This document shows positions 37,735-46,849 of a DNA stretch of 64,000 nt, piece after piece (within the stretch, counting starts at the first letter, position 1; every line of letters begins with the position of its first letter). A program made the position numbers and the translations under genes. Where the stretch lies: the NCBI GenBank assembly GCA_021838785.1, contig JAKCCV010000002.1, positions 1 to 64,000 of the forward strand, in the 5' to 3' direction. The notes beneath the pieces are model-generated. The model was not told the DNA's origin, did not search any database, and saw only the letters and a program-made list of their open reading frames with translations. This DNA is from Acidobacteriota bacterium. Its GTDB lineage: Bacteria; Acidobacteriota; Terriglobia; UBA7540.

Positions 37735-38010
37735 GCTTCTCCCTATCATCCAAGCTGAGCGGCCCGGAGGAGCCACCGGCAAACCAAGGCAGCCCTTCCG
37801 CGGGAAGAGGTTGGGCGAACTCACGGGCAGAGGTTGCGTTGGACGCGCGCGCCCACTTGATCGCCGCGAGACCATGGTGGCGCGCTTGGGGGCAAGCCGA
37901 ATCCAGCGGCCGCATGTTCCTGGAGCAATGCACCAGCCTCGCATTCAGGCCACCGACGCTTTTGACGAATTCGGAGAACCGTAACCCAAAGCCATCAGGA
38001 GGAATCCAAC
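37735..38010. other. Gap between TonB receptor and GH3, with a small hairpin
   Basis: CTTCC and GGAAG pair around GCG near 37795-37807, a weak 5-bp stem without a T-run. The shared operator of the TonB promoters is not repeated here, so the GH3 gene may be transcribed through from the receptor gene. Confidence 0.35.
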
Positions 38011-40368
38011 ATGACACGACGGGAATTTGCTTCGTTGCTTGGTGGCGTGAGCGCCTTCCTGACCGGACGACGGTCTGCCGGCGCTCAGACGCCGGCGCCA
38101 GAAATTTCCAAATCCCCGCGCTCGCCCAGCCCGAACCAAACCGCAGCAGCCGGCTATCGCAACCCCGACCTGCCCATCGAACAACGCGCGGCAGACCTGC
38201 TGCGCCGCATGACGCTTGAAGAAAAAATTGAGCAGTTACGTGGCGGCAGAACCTCGATCTACGGCATGCTGGATCCCACCGGCCAATTTACCGACCAGGA
38301 TATCCGGGGCGATTTTCGGCATATTTATGACATGCACTCACACCGCAGCCCGCGCGACCAAGCCGTTTATCGCAACGGCCTGCAACGGTACGCGGTCGAA
38401 AAAACGCGCCTCGGCATTCCGCAGATTTTTCAGGATGAGGCGCTGCACGGTTACACGGCCCACGGCGCAACCAGTTTTCCTCAAGCCATTGCTCTCGGCA
38501 GCACCTGGGATCCCGAATTACTCGAGCGAGTTTTCACGGTCGCTGGCGATGAGGCCGCTTCGGCCGGCATCAACCAGGTGTTTGCCCCGGTGCTGAACCT
38601 GGCGCGAGACCCGCGCTGGGGGCGCACCGAAGAAACCTACGGCGAAGACCCTTACCTTTCCGCCCAGCTCGGCGTCGGGGCCATTCGAGGCCTGCAAGGC
38701 AAAAATTATTTGATTGACCGTCACCACGTGCTGTCCACCGCCAAGCATTTCGCGGCGCTCGGCGAGCCCTGGGGGGGACGCAATACCGCGCCCGCCAACT
38801 ACGCCGAGCGCGTGCTACGCGAAACTTTCTTGCCAATGTTTCGCGCCGCTGTCGAGCAAGCCCAGGTCGGCAGCGTCATGGCCGCCTACTGTGAAATCAA
38901 CGGTGGCATTCCATGCCACATCAACCGTTGGTTGCTCACGAAAGTTCTTCGTGGCGAATGGGGTTTTCGCGGCTACGTCACCTCCGACGGCGCGGGATTG
39001 GAGATGCTGGTCAACACGCACCACATCGCAGCCGACTACGCCGGAGCCGCCCGCATGGCGCTTGCGGCCGGCGTTGATTATGATCGCTCGGCAGGTTCCG
39101 TCTATTCCACCTTGCTCGACCAAGTCCGACACGGCCACGTTCCGGAAAGTGAAGTGGACCGGGCGGTCTTCCGCATCCTGGAAGCGAAATTTCGCCTGGG
39201 CTTGTTTGAGAATCCTTACGTGGATCCGAGCTATGCCGAGCGCATCACCAACTCCGCGCCGCACCGTCGCTTGGCACTTGAAGCGGCTCAAAAGGCCATT
39301 ATCCTGCTCAAGAACGCCAACAACCTGCTGCCCCTTGATTTGAAGAAATTCAAGACGATCGCCGTCATCGGCGGCGACGCCGCCACCGTGCACCTGGGCG
39401 GTTACAGCCGCCCGGTCGAGCCGGGGGACGTCAGCCTGCTCGAAGGCATTCGCCAGCGCGTCGGCTCCTCAGCGCGCGTCGTGTATGCCGAGGGCTGCGA
39501 AATCACCACCGGCACTCCGGGCCACGTCATGCTGCCGAACCGCAAAACGCAGCTTCGGAACATCCGCGCTGCCACCGAACTCGCGCGCCACGCGGACGTA
39601 GCCATCCTCGTGATGGGCGGCAACGAGCAGACCTGCCACGAGGCGAGCGTCCGCAATCCCGGCGACCGCGATTCGCTCACCATGGTGGGCTTGCAAAATC
39701 GTTTGGTTCGCTCGATTGTGGAAACGGGAACCCCAACCGTTCTCTTCTTGATTAACGGTCGCCCGCTCTCGATTGACTATGCGGCCGAGCACGTTCCCGC
39801 CATCCTGGAGGGATGGTATCTTGGCGAGGAGGGCGGCACAGCCGCCGCGCAGGTGCTCTTCGGCGATGTCAATCCCGATGGGAAGCTTCCCCTCACGTTT
39901 CCCCGCTCCGTCGGCGAGCTTCCCGCTTACTATTACCGCAAGCCTTCCGCCGACGTGCCTTATCTCTTTGTCCCGCGCGGCCCGCTGTTTCCCTTTGGCC
40001 ACGGCCTCAGTTACACGACCTTCAGCTTCTCTAACCTCACCCTGTCACCGGCTCAGATTGCCCGCGAGGGTGAAACCGTCGCCAGCGTGCAGGTGACCAA
40101 CACCGGACGGCGCGCCGGCGATGAAGTAGTTCAGCTTTACCTCCGCGATCGAGTCAGCAGCGTCACGCGGCCCATTCAGGAGTTACGCGGTTTTAAGCGC
40201 ATTCATCTGAAGCCCGGCGAAACCCAATCGGTCCAGTTCAAGCTGACGCCGGCCGAACTTGGCTTTCACAACGCCGAAATGCAATGGGTTGTCGAGCCGG
40301 GGACGTTTGATATCATGGTCGGCTCCAGTTCGGTGCGCACCCTCCACGCCACACTGGAGGTAGTCTAG
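38011..40368 (+). CDS. GH3 beta-glycosidase (beta-glucosidase/xylosidase type)
   Basis: An exo-acting retaining glycosidase of 785 residues. The leader is twin-Arg-like (TRREFASLLGGVSAFLTG) and suggests Tat export. The first domain is a TIM barrel (ALHGYTAHGATSFPQAIALG, AKHFAALGEP, CEINGGIPCH) with the nucleophile Asp326 in GYVTSDGAG. The second domain (about 430-640) includes KAIILLKNANNLLPLD. A fibronectin III-like domain forms the C-terminus (VQLYLRD, LRGFKRIHLKPGE). The ATG has CAGGAGGAATCCAAC upstream, a clear ribosome site. The next gene, an MFS transporter, starts 14 bases after its stop, so they are an operon. The product is likely a monosaccharide taken up by that carrier; whether glucose, xylose or galactose is not decided. 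Confidence 0.92.
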   Translation: MTRREFASLLGGVSAFLTGRRSAGAQTPAPEISKSPRSPSPNQTAAAGYRNPDLPIEQRAADLLRRMTLEEKIEQLRGGRTSIYGMLDPTGQFTDQDIRGDFRHIYDMHSHRSPRDQAVYRNGLQRYAVEKTRLGIPQIFQDEALHGYTAHGATSFPQAIALGSTWDPELLERVFTVAGDEAASAGINQVFAPVLNLARDPRWGRTEETYGEDPYLSAQLGVGAIRGLQGKNYLIDRHHVLSTAKHFAALGEPWGGRNTAPANYAERVLRETFLPMFRAAVEQAQVGSVMAAYCEINGGIPCHINRWLLTKVLRGEWGFRGYVTSDGAGLEMLVNTHHIAADYAGAARMALAAGVDYDRSAGSVYSTLLDQVRHGHVPESEVDRAVFRILEAKFRLGLFENPYVDPSYAERITNSAPHRRLALEAAQKAIILLKNANNLLPLDLKKFKTIAVIGGDAATVHLGGYSRPVEPGDVSLLEGIRQRVGSSARVVYAEGCEITTGTPGHVMLPNRKTQLRNIRAATELARHADVAILVMGGNEQTCHEASVRNPGDRDSLTMVGLQNRLVRSIVETGTPTVLFLINGRPLSIDYAAEHVPAILEGWYLGEEGGTAAAQVLFGDVNPDGKLPLTFPRSVGELPAYYYRKPSADVPYLFVPRGPLFPFGHGLSYTTFSFSNLTLSPAQIAREGETVASVQVTNTGRRAGDEVVQLYLRDRVSSVTRPIQELRGFKRIHLKPGETQSVQFKLTPAELGFHNAEMQWVVEPGTFDIMVGSSSVRTLHATLEVV

Positions 40369-40382
40369 TTTCTCAGCTCTAT

Positions 40383-41675
40383 GTGACCCGGCGCCTTCGC
40401 GCCCCCCTTGTGGCGAACCGACGCAAAGAATTCGGCTTGTCCGCGCGCCCCATGGCCTGGTGGCTGGCGATTCTGCTGGGAACCTCTCTCACCATCAATT
40501 TCATTGATCGCCTGGTTCTCTCCACGGTCGCCCCTATGCTTTTCCGTCAATTGCACCTGACGGCCAGCGAGTATTCCTACATCGTCTTCGCCTTTATGCT
40601 CGGCATGACACTCGGCCAGATTCCTGCCGGGGCTTGGATTGATCAAGTCGGCGTTCGTGCCGGCTTGGCCAGTATTTTTGCCGGCTGGTCGTTCAGCAAC
40701 ATGGCCCAAACGATTGCCGAAAGCGTGGCCAGCTTCAGCGGCTTGCGCTTCTTAATGGGCGTGTTTGAGTGCGGCAATTACTCGGCGGGCGTGAAGAACG
40801 TGGGAGAGATTTTCCCCAGTGACCAGACGGCCCTGGCACTGGGACTTTTCAATAGCGGAAGCCTTCTTGGTTCGGTCGTTGCGCCGCCGCTCGTGGTTTA
40901 CATTGCCCATCGCTTCGGTTGGCGCAGCGCTTTTCTGCTGCCCAGTCTGGCGGGACTGGTCTGGATTCCTCTTTGGCTTCGATCGTCGCGCGCGATAGAC
41001 CGGCTTCGGCTGCCCAAACCGGCGGCGGACGCGCCCGAGAAAATCACCGTGGGTCGTTTGCTCCGGCTGCGCCAGACCTGGGGCGTGATTTTGATGCGCG
41101 CTCTTTCCGGGCCGCTCTCCCAATTCTACTGGTATTGGCTTCCGCTCTACCTGGTCCAAGGCCGCGGGCTAACGATGACCGCCATGGCCGGTCTCGCCAG
41201 CTTGTCTTATTTTGTGGGCGGCGTGGGGCAGATCGGCGGTGGCTATATTTCCGGACTCCTCATCCGTTGCGGCTGGGAAGTGGATCGGGCCAGAAAGTCC
41301 ACCTATGCGCTGGGCACCGCGCTGGCCGCGCTCGGCACGCTGCTCGCCCCTTTGACCCGAAGCTCTTTCGATGCGGCGCTAGTTGCCGGCATGGGCATTT
41401 TCGGCGTGAACGTCATGTCCAACCACGTCATCGCCGTGATTACCGACGTTTTTCCGGACTCAACGCTGGCTCGCGTCACCGGCATCACCGGCGTCGGCGA
41501 AGGGATTATTGACATGGCCATGACGCTGTTCACGGGCGTGGTGGTGATGCGCTTTTCTTGGTTTCCCGTTTTTGCCGCCGCGGCAGTTATGCCACTCGGG
41601 AGTTTCGCCGCGCTCTTGTTTTACGTGCGACGCTGCCGCTCGCTCACCCCCGAAGAGCTTCTGAGCCGTGCCTGA
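40383..41675 (+). CDS. MFS transporter, anion:cation symporter (hexuronate-like) group
   Basis: A 12-helix inner-membrane symporter of 430 residues. The first helix has the ACS pattern INFIDRLVLSTVAPML; the MFS motif A loop reads GAWIDQVGVR, followed by GLRFLMGVFECGNYSAGVK. Members of this group (ExuT, glucarate and related transporters) import sugar acids or simple hexose derivatives with protons. The start is a GTG at 40383, 14 bases after the GH3 stop, with no clear ribosome site, so it may rely on coupling; an ATG at 40452 directly before the first helix is the alternative. Its place between GH3 and PFK suggests that it imports the liberated sugar. Confidence 0.88.
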   Translation: MTRRLRAPLVANRRKEFGLSARPMAWWLAILLGTSLTINFIDRLVLSTVAPMLFRQLHLTASEYSYIVFAFMLGMTLGQIPAGAWIDQVGVRAGLASIFAGWSFSNMAQTIAESVASFSGLRFLMGVFECGNYSAGVKNVGEIFPSDQTALALGLFNSGSLLGSVVAPPLVVYIAHRFGWRSAFLLPSLAGLVWIPLWLRSSRAIDRLRLPKPAADAPEKITVGRLLRLRQTWGVILMRALSGPLSQFYWYWLPLYLVQGRGLTMTAMAGLASLSYFVGGVGQIGGGYISGLLIRCGWEVDRARKSTYALGTALAALGTLLAPLTRSSFDAALVAGMGIFGVNVMSNHVIAVITDVFPDSTLARVTGITGVGEGIIDMAMTLFTGVVVMRFSWFPVFAAAAVMPLGSFAALLFYVRRCRSLTPEELLSRA

Positions 41676-41839
41676 GTTTTGCGTCAGCAGTCGGCGAGAT
41701 ATGGCGGCAGGACTAAGCCGGTTTCGCAGGCGCTTGTGACGCCTCGGCGTGCTGCGGCCGGTGACATCCCGTTCCGTGTTGCGGCTAAAATGGACCGTCG
41801 GCCGGTTTGGCGTCGGTTCAGTCCTAAGGAGAGTTTCCG

Positions 41840-43006
41840 GTGGCACAACCCAGTGCTTTTGTTGCCCATGGTGGCGGTCCGACTTCCGTTTTGAACTCCA
41901 GCCTGCGGGGGCTGATGGAGCAATGCCACGCCGCCCGCCTCGCCCATCTTTGGGCGCCGAGGGGAGGGTTGCCGGGGGTTCTGCGCCACGACGTCCTCGA
42001 CCTGCTATCGCTTCCTCGCCGCCAAATGCGGGCGCTCGGCCGGCAGGTCGGCTCGGTCATCGGCAGTTTTCGCGGCGCCATCACCCCCAAGGACCTTGAA
42101 GCGACCATAGAATTCTTTCGCCGGCACGACATTCGATATTGTTTCTACACTGGCGGGAACGGCTCGATGCAAACCGCGCTCGAACTATCTGCCACAGCTC
42201 GCCGGCTCAATTATCCGCTGGCGACCATCGGCATCCCTAAAACCGTGGATAACGATCTCTGCCAAACGGACCATAGCCCCGGCTTCGGCAGCGCGGCGCG
42301 CTTTGTGGTCACCGCCGTGCGCGAAATTGGCCTCGATCAACGAGCCTTGCCCACCCCGGTCTCGATTGTCGAGGTGATGGGCCGCAACGCCGGCTGGCTG
42401 GCCGCCGCTTCCCTTCTCGCCCGCCGGCGGCGCGACGACCCACCCCATTTCATTTACATTCCCGAATCCGCCTTCAATCCGTCCGAATTTCTGACGCGCG
42501 TGGACGGCCTGCTACGTCGCCAAGGCTGGGTGGTCGGCGTGGTCGCCGAGGGATTAAAGGATGATCGTGGCCGTCCGATCGCCGCTTCCGGCGGCAGCAG
42601 TCGGGATGCCCGTGGCCGCCCGCTCCCCGGCAACGTGGCCGCCGCCCTGGCGCGCCTGGTCAGCCGTGAACTCAAAGTCCGCGCCCGCAGCGAAAAGCCC
42701 GGCATCCTCTGTCGTGCCTTCAGCCTGTCCCAGTCCAGCGTGGACGCCGAGGAAGCTCGTGCGATTGGAGGCTTTGGCCTCCGGGCCGCGCTTCAGGGCG
42801 AGACCGATGCCATGGTGGCCATCGAGCGGTTGCCCTCGAAGCGTTATCGCATCCGGCTGAGGTTGGTCCCGCTCAGCGAGGTGGCCAGCCGCGAGCGGCA
42901 TTTGCCCAACCGTTTCCTGAGTGAACCGGGGCAAATTCAAGCCTCTTATCGTTCCTACGCGACGCCGCTCATCGGCCAACCTCTGCCGCCGGCGCTCTAT
43001 CTCTGA
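41840..43006 (+). CDS. 6-phosphofructokinase (PfkA superfamily, PPi-type signatures)
   Basis: Phosphorylates fructose-6-phosphate to fructose-1,6-bisphosphate in the cytoplasm, committing the sugar to glycolysis. The family core is visible: VAHGGGPTSVLNSSLRG at the nucleotide/diphosphate loop, TGGNGSM at 104-110, catalytic IGIPKTVDNDL (Lys134, Asp137, Asp139) and VMGRNAGWLAAAS. Lys in PKTVDND is the mark of pyrophosphate-dependent enzymes, while GGNGS has Gly where PPi enzymes have Asp and ATP enzymes have Gly. So the donor is ambiguous. The start is GTG at 41840 with AAGGAG eight bases upstream. It closes a GH3-MFS-PFK run, linking glycan breakdown to central metabolism. Confidence 0.9.
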   Translation: MAQPSAFVAHGGGPTSVLNSSLRGLMEQCHAARLAHLWAPRGGLPGVLRHDVLDLLSLPRRQMRALGRQVGSVIGSFRGAITPKDLEATIEFFRRHDIRYCFYTGGNGSMQTALELSATARRLNYPLATIGIPKTVDNDLCQTDHSPGFGSAARFVVTAVREIGLDQRALPTPVSIVEVMGRNAGWLAAASLLARRRRDDPPHFIYIPESAFNPSEFLTRVDGLLRRQGWVVGVVAEGLKDDRGRPIAASGGSSRDARGRPLPGNVAAALARLVSRELKVRARSEKPGILCRAFSLSQSSVDAEEARAIGGFGLRAALQGETDAMVAIERLPSKRYRIRLRLVPLSEVASRERHLPNRFLSEPGQIQASYRSYATPLIGQPLPPALYL

Positions 43007-43049
43007 TTCCCGCCCGACCTTCAGGAGGTCCACGCGGGGTCCTCGAATC

Positions 43050-43109
43050 GGTATCTGATATCTGTCATATTACTTCCTCTTGACAATTGCCTATGCCTAT
43101 GAATAATTT
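43050..43109 (+). promoter_or_regulatory. Shared operator copy 2 and promoter of the second glycan-locus TonB gene
   Basis: GGTATCTGATATCT at 43050-43063 (centre 43056) is the reverse-oriented version of the element at 34309; here the left half GGTATC is exact. TTGACA follows at 43080-43085 and AATAAT at 43102-43107 (16-base spacer, five of six -10 positions), a strong promoter about 175 bases before the TonB ATG. Confidence 0.72.
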
Positions 43110-43284
43110 GGGCTGGATGAAGCCCATCTCGGCAAAGCATCCCGCGGAGGGCTGCTTAACGACGACGGGCAAGTGCTCTCTTTTGCCTCTCTGTCGGACC
43201 TTGGGTCTCTAGCGTACATGACGTCGGAACTAGAGGAATGATGCCTCACGCCGACGGCGGTGAAATTCCGTGGCGAGGTGATGT

Positions 43285-46200
43285 ATGGTCGGACGGACTC
43301 GTAAGATCGCACTCCATGAAGGGTACAAGAGGGGCTTTGCCCAACCCCAAAGCGGAAGGCTCAACGTCGCAGCCTTGCGCAGCCATCGCCGTGGCAGCTT
43401 CTGCAAAGCGCATGGTTGGTTGGTGGCGCTCTTGGGGCTCGCGTTGGTGGCCCTTGCCGCGCCTCGCGGTTACGGCCAAGCTTTTGGAAGCATCAGCGGT
43501 CGCGTGACCGACCCCAGCGGCGCGGGCGTCCCCGGGGCGCAAATCACGGCCACCGAAACACTCACTGGTTTTTCCCGCCACGTCAGGTCCGGCTCGACCG
43601 GCGAGTACGTGATTCCGAATCTCCGCCCCACCGAGTACACCTTGACAGTGAAGGCCAAGGGGTTTAAGACTGCCGTGCAAAAGGGCATTACGCTGCTCGC
43701 CAACCAGGCCGCCACGGTGGATATTCACCTGCAACTCGGCTCGACCGTGCAAACCGTCTCGGTGGTTGGGGCGGCGCCGCTGGTTAATACCACGACGCCA
43801 ACCTTGAGCGACGTCATCGGCCGGGACCGCATGGTGGATTTGCCCTTGAACGGCCGCGACGCGGTGGAATTGATCAATCTCGTGGCCGGGGCGAGCGGCG
43901 TGTCGCCGGCAACCACCACCAGCCAAGGCGCCCTGCCAGGGGCGGCCAACGCCAACATCAACGGCTCCCGAAACAACCAGACCAGCTACTCGCTGGATGG
44001 CGCGAACTTCCTCGACCAATATTACAACGTCAACATTCCCTTCCCTTTCCCGGACGCCTTGCAGGAATTCAGCGTGCAGACCGACAATTACAGCGCCCGG
44101 TACGGGGAAAATGCCGGCGGCGTGGTCAACGTGGTCACCAAAAGCGGCACCAATCAATTTCATGGCGACTTATTTGAATTTGTCCGCAATCCCATCTTTA
44201 ACGCCCGCAATTTCTTCTCAGCGAACCGCGACGAAATCAGGCGAAATCAGTTCGGCGGCACCATCGGCGGGCCGGTTATCATTCCCCACGTTTATAACGG
44301 CCACGACCGCACTTTCTTCTTCTTCGGCTATCAAGGCGAGCGATTTCGCGACGTGAGCACGGCGCACGCCTTCGTGCCCACCGCCGACGAACTGAACGGC
44401 AACTTCTCCGCCCTGCTCAGCGCCACGAATCCCGACAATCCCTTTGGCCGAGCGGAGCAAATCAAAAATCCGTGGCCGTACGCGATCGGCACGACCGGCC
44501 CCGGCCAAGCCTTTAAGGGCAATATCATCCCGGTCAGCGGCCTCGATCTAGCGGCGCTGAAGTTGGCGGAAAACTATCTCCCGCACGTGGGCGGCACGGG
44601 GGAAGTTTTTTACACCCAGCCCACCGTGCAGAACATCAACGAGGCCATCCTGCGCGTGGATGACAGGCTCGGCAATAAAGACAGCCTGACCGGCCGTTGG
44701 TACAAGGATCATGTGCTGCTCGAGCCGCAAAACCCGCCCGGCAATCTTCTCGGCTATGCCGCGGGATATGACCAGCCCGTCAACAACCTCATGATCCAGG
44801 AAACACACACCTTTCGGTCGAATCTGCTGAACCAAGCCAGCTTCACCTTCTCCAATGTGCCCACCGAAAAAACCTTTACGGCCAACTCGCCCAACGCAGC
44901 AACTTTTGGCGTCAAGGGGTTGTGGCTACCCACGACACCTTGGATTCAGAATATCAGCGTGGCGGGCGCCTTCGGGATTTCTGGAGGCGCCGAAGGGCCT
45001 TTTAATAACAAGGATTTTGGCGCGGAGGATAATGTGAGCTGGGTGGTGGGCCGGCACAACATTGACATGGGTGCGAGCTTTGACCACTCCATCGTCAACC
45101 TGGGTGACCAGTTCCTGGCGCAGGGATCCTTCAACTTTAATGCCAGCGTGACTAACAACCCCCTCGCCAGCTTCTTGCTCGGCTACATGCAAAACTTCCG
45201 CCAGGGTTACGGCGAGTATAAAAACAATCGAGACAATTTCTGGGCGTTTTATTTTAACGATAGCTTTCACGCCACGCCGCGGCTCACGCTCAATTACGGC
45301 CTGCGCTACGAACCCTATTTCCCCTGGAAGGAGATTAAGGGCCGCGCCGAACAGTTCAGCCCGGCGAACTATTACGCCCACGTGAAGTCCATAAAGTTCC
45401 CCAACGCCCCGCCGGGCCTGCTTTTCCCGGGCGATCCGGGCGTGCCCTTTGCCGGCGTTCGAGGCGACTTCACGGATTTCGCTCCGCGCGTCGGCTTTGC
45501 TTACGATTTAACGGGCAATGGGAAAACCAGCATTCGCGGAGGAGCGGGCTTCTTCTACGATTCCGGAACGGCGGGCGTCATCAACAACCGATTCGCGGAC
45601 ATTTCTCCCTTCAGCCCGCAGGTCTCCCTGACGCCGGCCCCGGGTCCTTTCAGTGACCCGCTCCAAGGCTACACGGGCTTCTATCCATTTCCTTTCACCT
45701 ACCCACCGGCCAGCAACACGCTGTTCTCCCTGCCGGACCTGGTCATTACTTACGACCCCTCCACCAAATACCTGGTGCCGGTGACCTATCAATGGGACCT
45801 CGTCGTGGAGCGCGAACTGGCGCGCAACTGGATGCTGCAAGTCGCCTACGTGGGCTCAGTGGCGCGGCATGAAAAGGAAACCATCGAGCTTGACCCGGCG
45901 CGCTATATTCCCGGCAGCAAGCTGAGCACCGATGCCCGCCGCCTTTTCGCCCCCTACTACGGCTCTATCTCGATGGATGGCCAAGATGTCAACGCCAACT
46001 TCAACGCCCTGGAAGTCACGCTCAAAAAGCGCCTCCAGCGCCATCTTAGCCTCACCGCCGCTTACACCTATTCTAAAGCCCTCGACGATGTTCCCAACGG
46101 CGGCAGCAATAACGACATTGGCTCAGATGCACCTTCTGCTCTGCCGTGGTATTTCCCGGGTCGGCATCAATTCGATTACGGCCCGGCGGGTTTCGATCAC

Positions 46201-46743
46201 ACGCATCGGCTGGTGGTTTCCTACGTGTGGATGCTGCCGCAATTTTCCAATGGCAATCGCTTCACGCACGATGTCTTGGGCAACTGGCAGTGGACGGGCA
46301 TCGTGACCGCCCAAACCGGCGGGCCTTTCACCATCACTGCCGGCAAAGATCAATCTCAAACCGGCTTGAACCAAGACCGCGGCGTGGAACTGCCCGGCGT
46401 TCCTGCTTTCGCGTCCAGCAAATTCGGCGCTTGCGTCAATCGCGCCCCGTGCGTGGATTACCTCAATCCGGCGGCCTTCACCGAGCCGGCCATCGGGACC
46501 TTTGGAACGCTCGGCAAGGATAGTTTCCGAGGCCCGGCCTTCTTTGGTTGGGACATGGGTCTGTTCAAGGAGGTCCCTCTCACGGAGCGCTTCCGCCTGC
46601 AATTTCGTGCCGAGTTCTTTAATGTCTTCAACACCGTGAACTTCAACAACCCGACGGCCAGCGTCAGCGGCTCTGGTTTTGGTACCATCAACGGCGCGGG
46701 AAGCCCGCGAATCGGCCAGTTGGCCATGAAGCTGATTTTCTAA
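43285..46743 (+). CDS. Oar-type TonB-dependent receptor, glycan locus copy 2
   Basis: An outer-membrane receptor of 1152 residues. A long basic N-terminal arm precedes the signal segment (LVALLGLALVALAAPRGYGQ). Then come the carboxypeptidase-regulatory-like domain (GSISGRVTDPSGAGVPGAQI, GEYVIPNLRPTEYTLTV), the plug (RMVDLPLNGRDAVELINLV, YSLDGANFLDQ, VNVVTKSGTNQFHGDLFEFV) and a barrel ending IGQLAMKLIF. GAGGTGAT sits directly before the ATG at 43285. Plug sequence differs enough from the other two receptors of the locus to suggest a different ligand. It is followed by GH2 and GH27 genes on the same strand. Confidence 0.93.
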   Translation: MVGRTRKIALHEGYKRGFAQPQSGRLNVAALRSHRRGSFCKAHGWLVALLGLALVALAAPRGYGQAFGSISGRVTDPSGAGVPGAQITATETLTGFSRHVRSGSTGEYVIPNLRPTEYTLTVKAKGFKTAVQKGITLLANQAATVDIHLQLGSTVQTVSVVGAAPLVNTTTPTLSDVIGRDRMVDLPLNGRDAVELINLVAGASGVSPATTTSQGALPGAANANINGSRNNQTSYSLDGANFLDQYYNVNIPFPFPDALQEFSVQTDNYSARYGENAGGVVNVVTKSGTNQFHGDLFEFVRNPIFNARNFFSANRDEIRRNQFGGTIGGPVIIPHVYNGHDRTFFFFGYQGERFRDVSTAHAFVPTADELNGNFSALLSATNPDNPFGRAEQIKNPWPYAIGTTGPGQAFKGNIIPVSGLDLAALKLAENYLPHVGGTGEVFYTQPTVQNINEAILRVDDRLGNKDSLTGRWYKDHVLLEPQNPPGNLLGYAAGYDQPVNNLMIQETHTFRSNLLNQASFTFSNVPTEKTFTANSPNAATFGVKGLWLPTTPWIQNISVAGAFGISGGAEGPFNNKDFGAEDNVSWVVGRHNIDMGASFDHSIVNLGDQFLAQGSFNFNASVTNNPLASFLLGYMQNFRQGYGEYKNNRDNFWAFYFNDSFHATPRLTLNYGLRYEPYFPWKEIKGRAEQFSPANYYAHVKSIKFPNAPPGLLFPGDPGVPFAGVRGDFTDFAPRVGFAYDLTGNGKTSIRGGAGFFYDSGTAGVINNRFADISPFSPQVSLTPAPGPFSDPLQGYTGFYPFPFTYPPASNTLFSLPDLVITYDPSTKYLVPVTYQWDLVVERELARNWMLQVAYVGSVARHEKETIELDPARYIPGSKLSTDARRLFAPYYGSISMDGQDVNANFNALEVTLKKRLQRHLSLTAAYTYSKALDDVPNGGSNNDIGSDAPSALPWYFPGRHQFDYGPAGFDHTHRLVVSYVWMLPQFSNGNRFTHDVLGNWQWTGIVTAQTGGPFTITAGKDQSQTGLNQDRGVELPGVPAFASSKFGACVNRAPCVDYLNPAAFTEPAIGTFGTLGKDSFRGPAFFGWDMGLFKEVPLTERFRLQFRAEFFNVFNTVNFNNPTASVSGSGFGTINGAGSPRIGQLAMKLIF

Positions 46744-46849
46744 ATGTTCGAACGCCCGCGCCGCACCCCTCGCCCTGATCGGGGGTCGCTTCAAAAACTC
46801 GTCCGGCGGTCGGGTGCGGCAAATCAAAGCAGTCCCTCGAGGAGAACCG

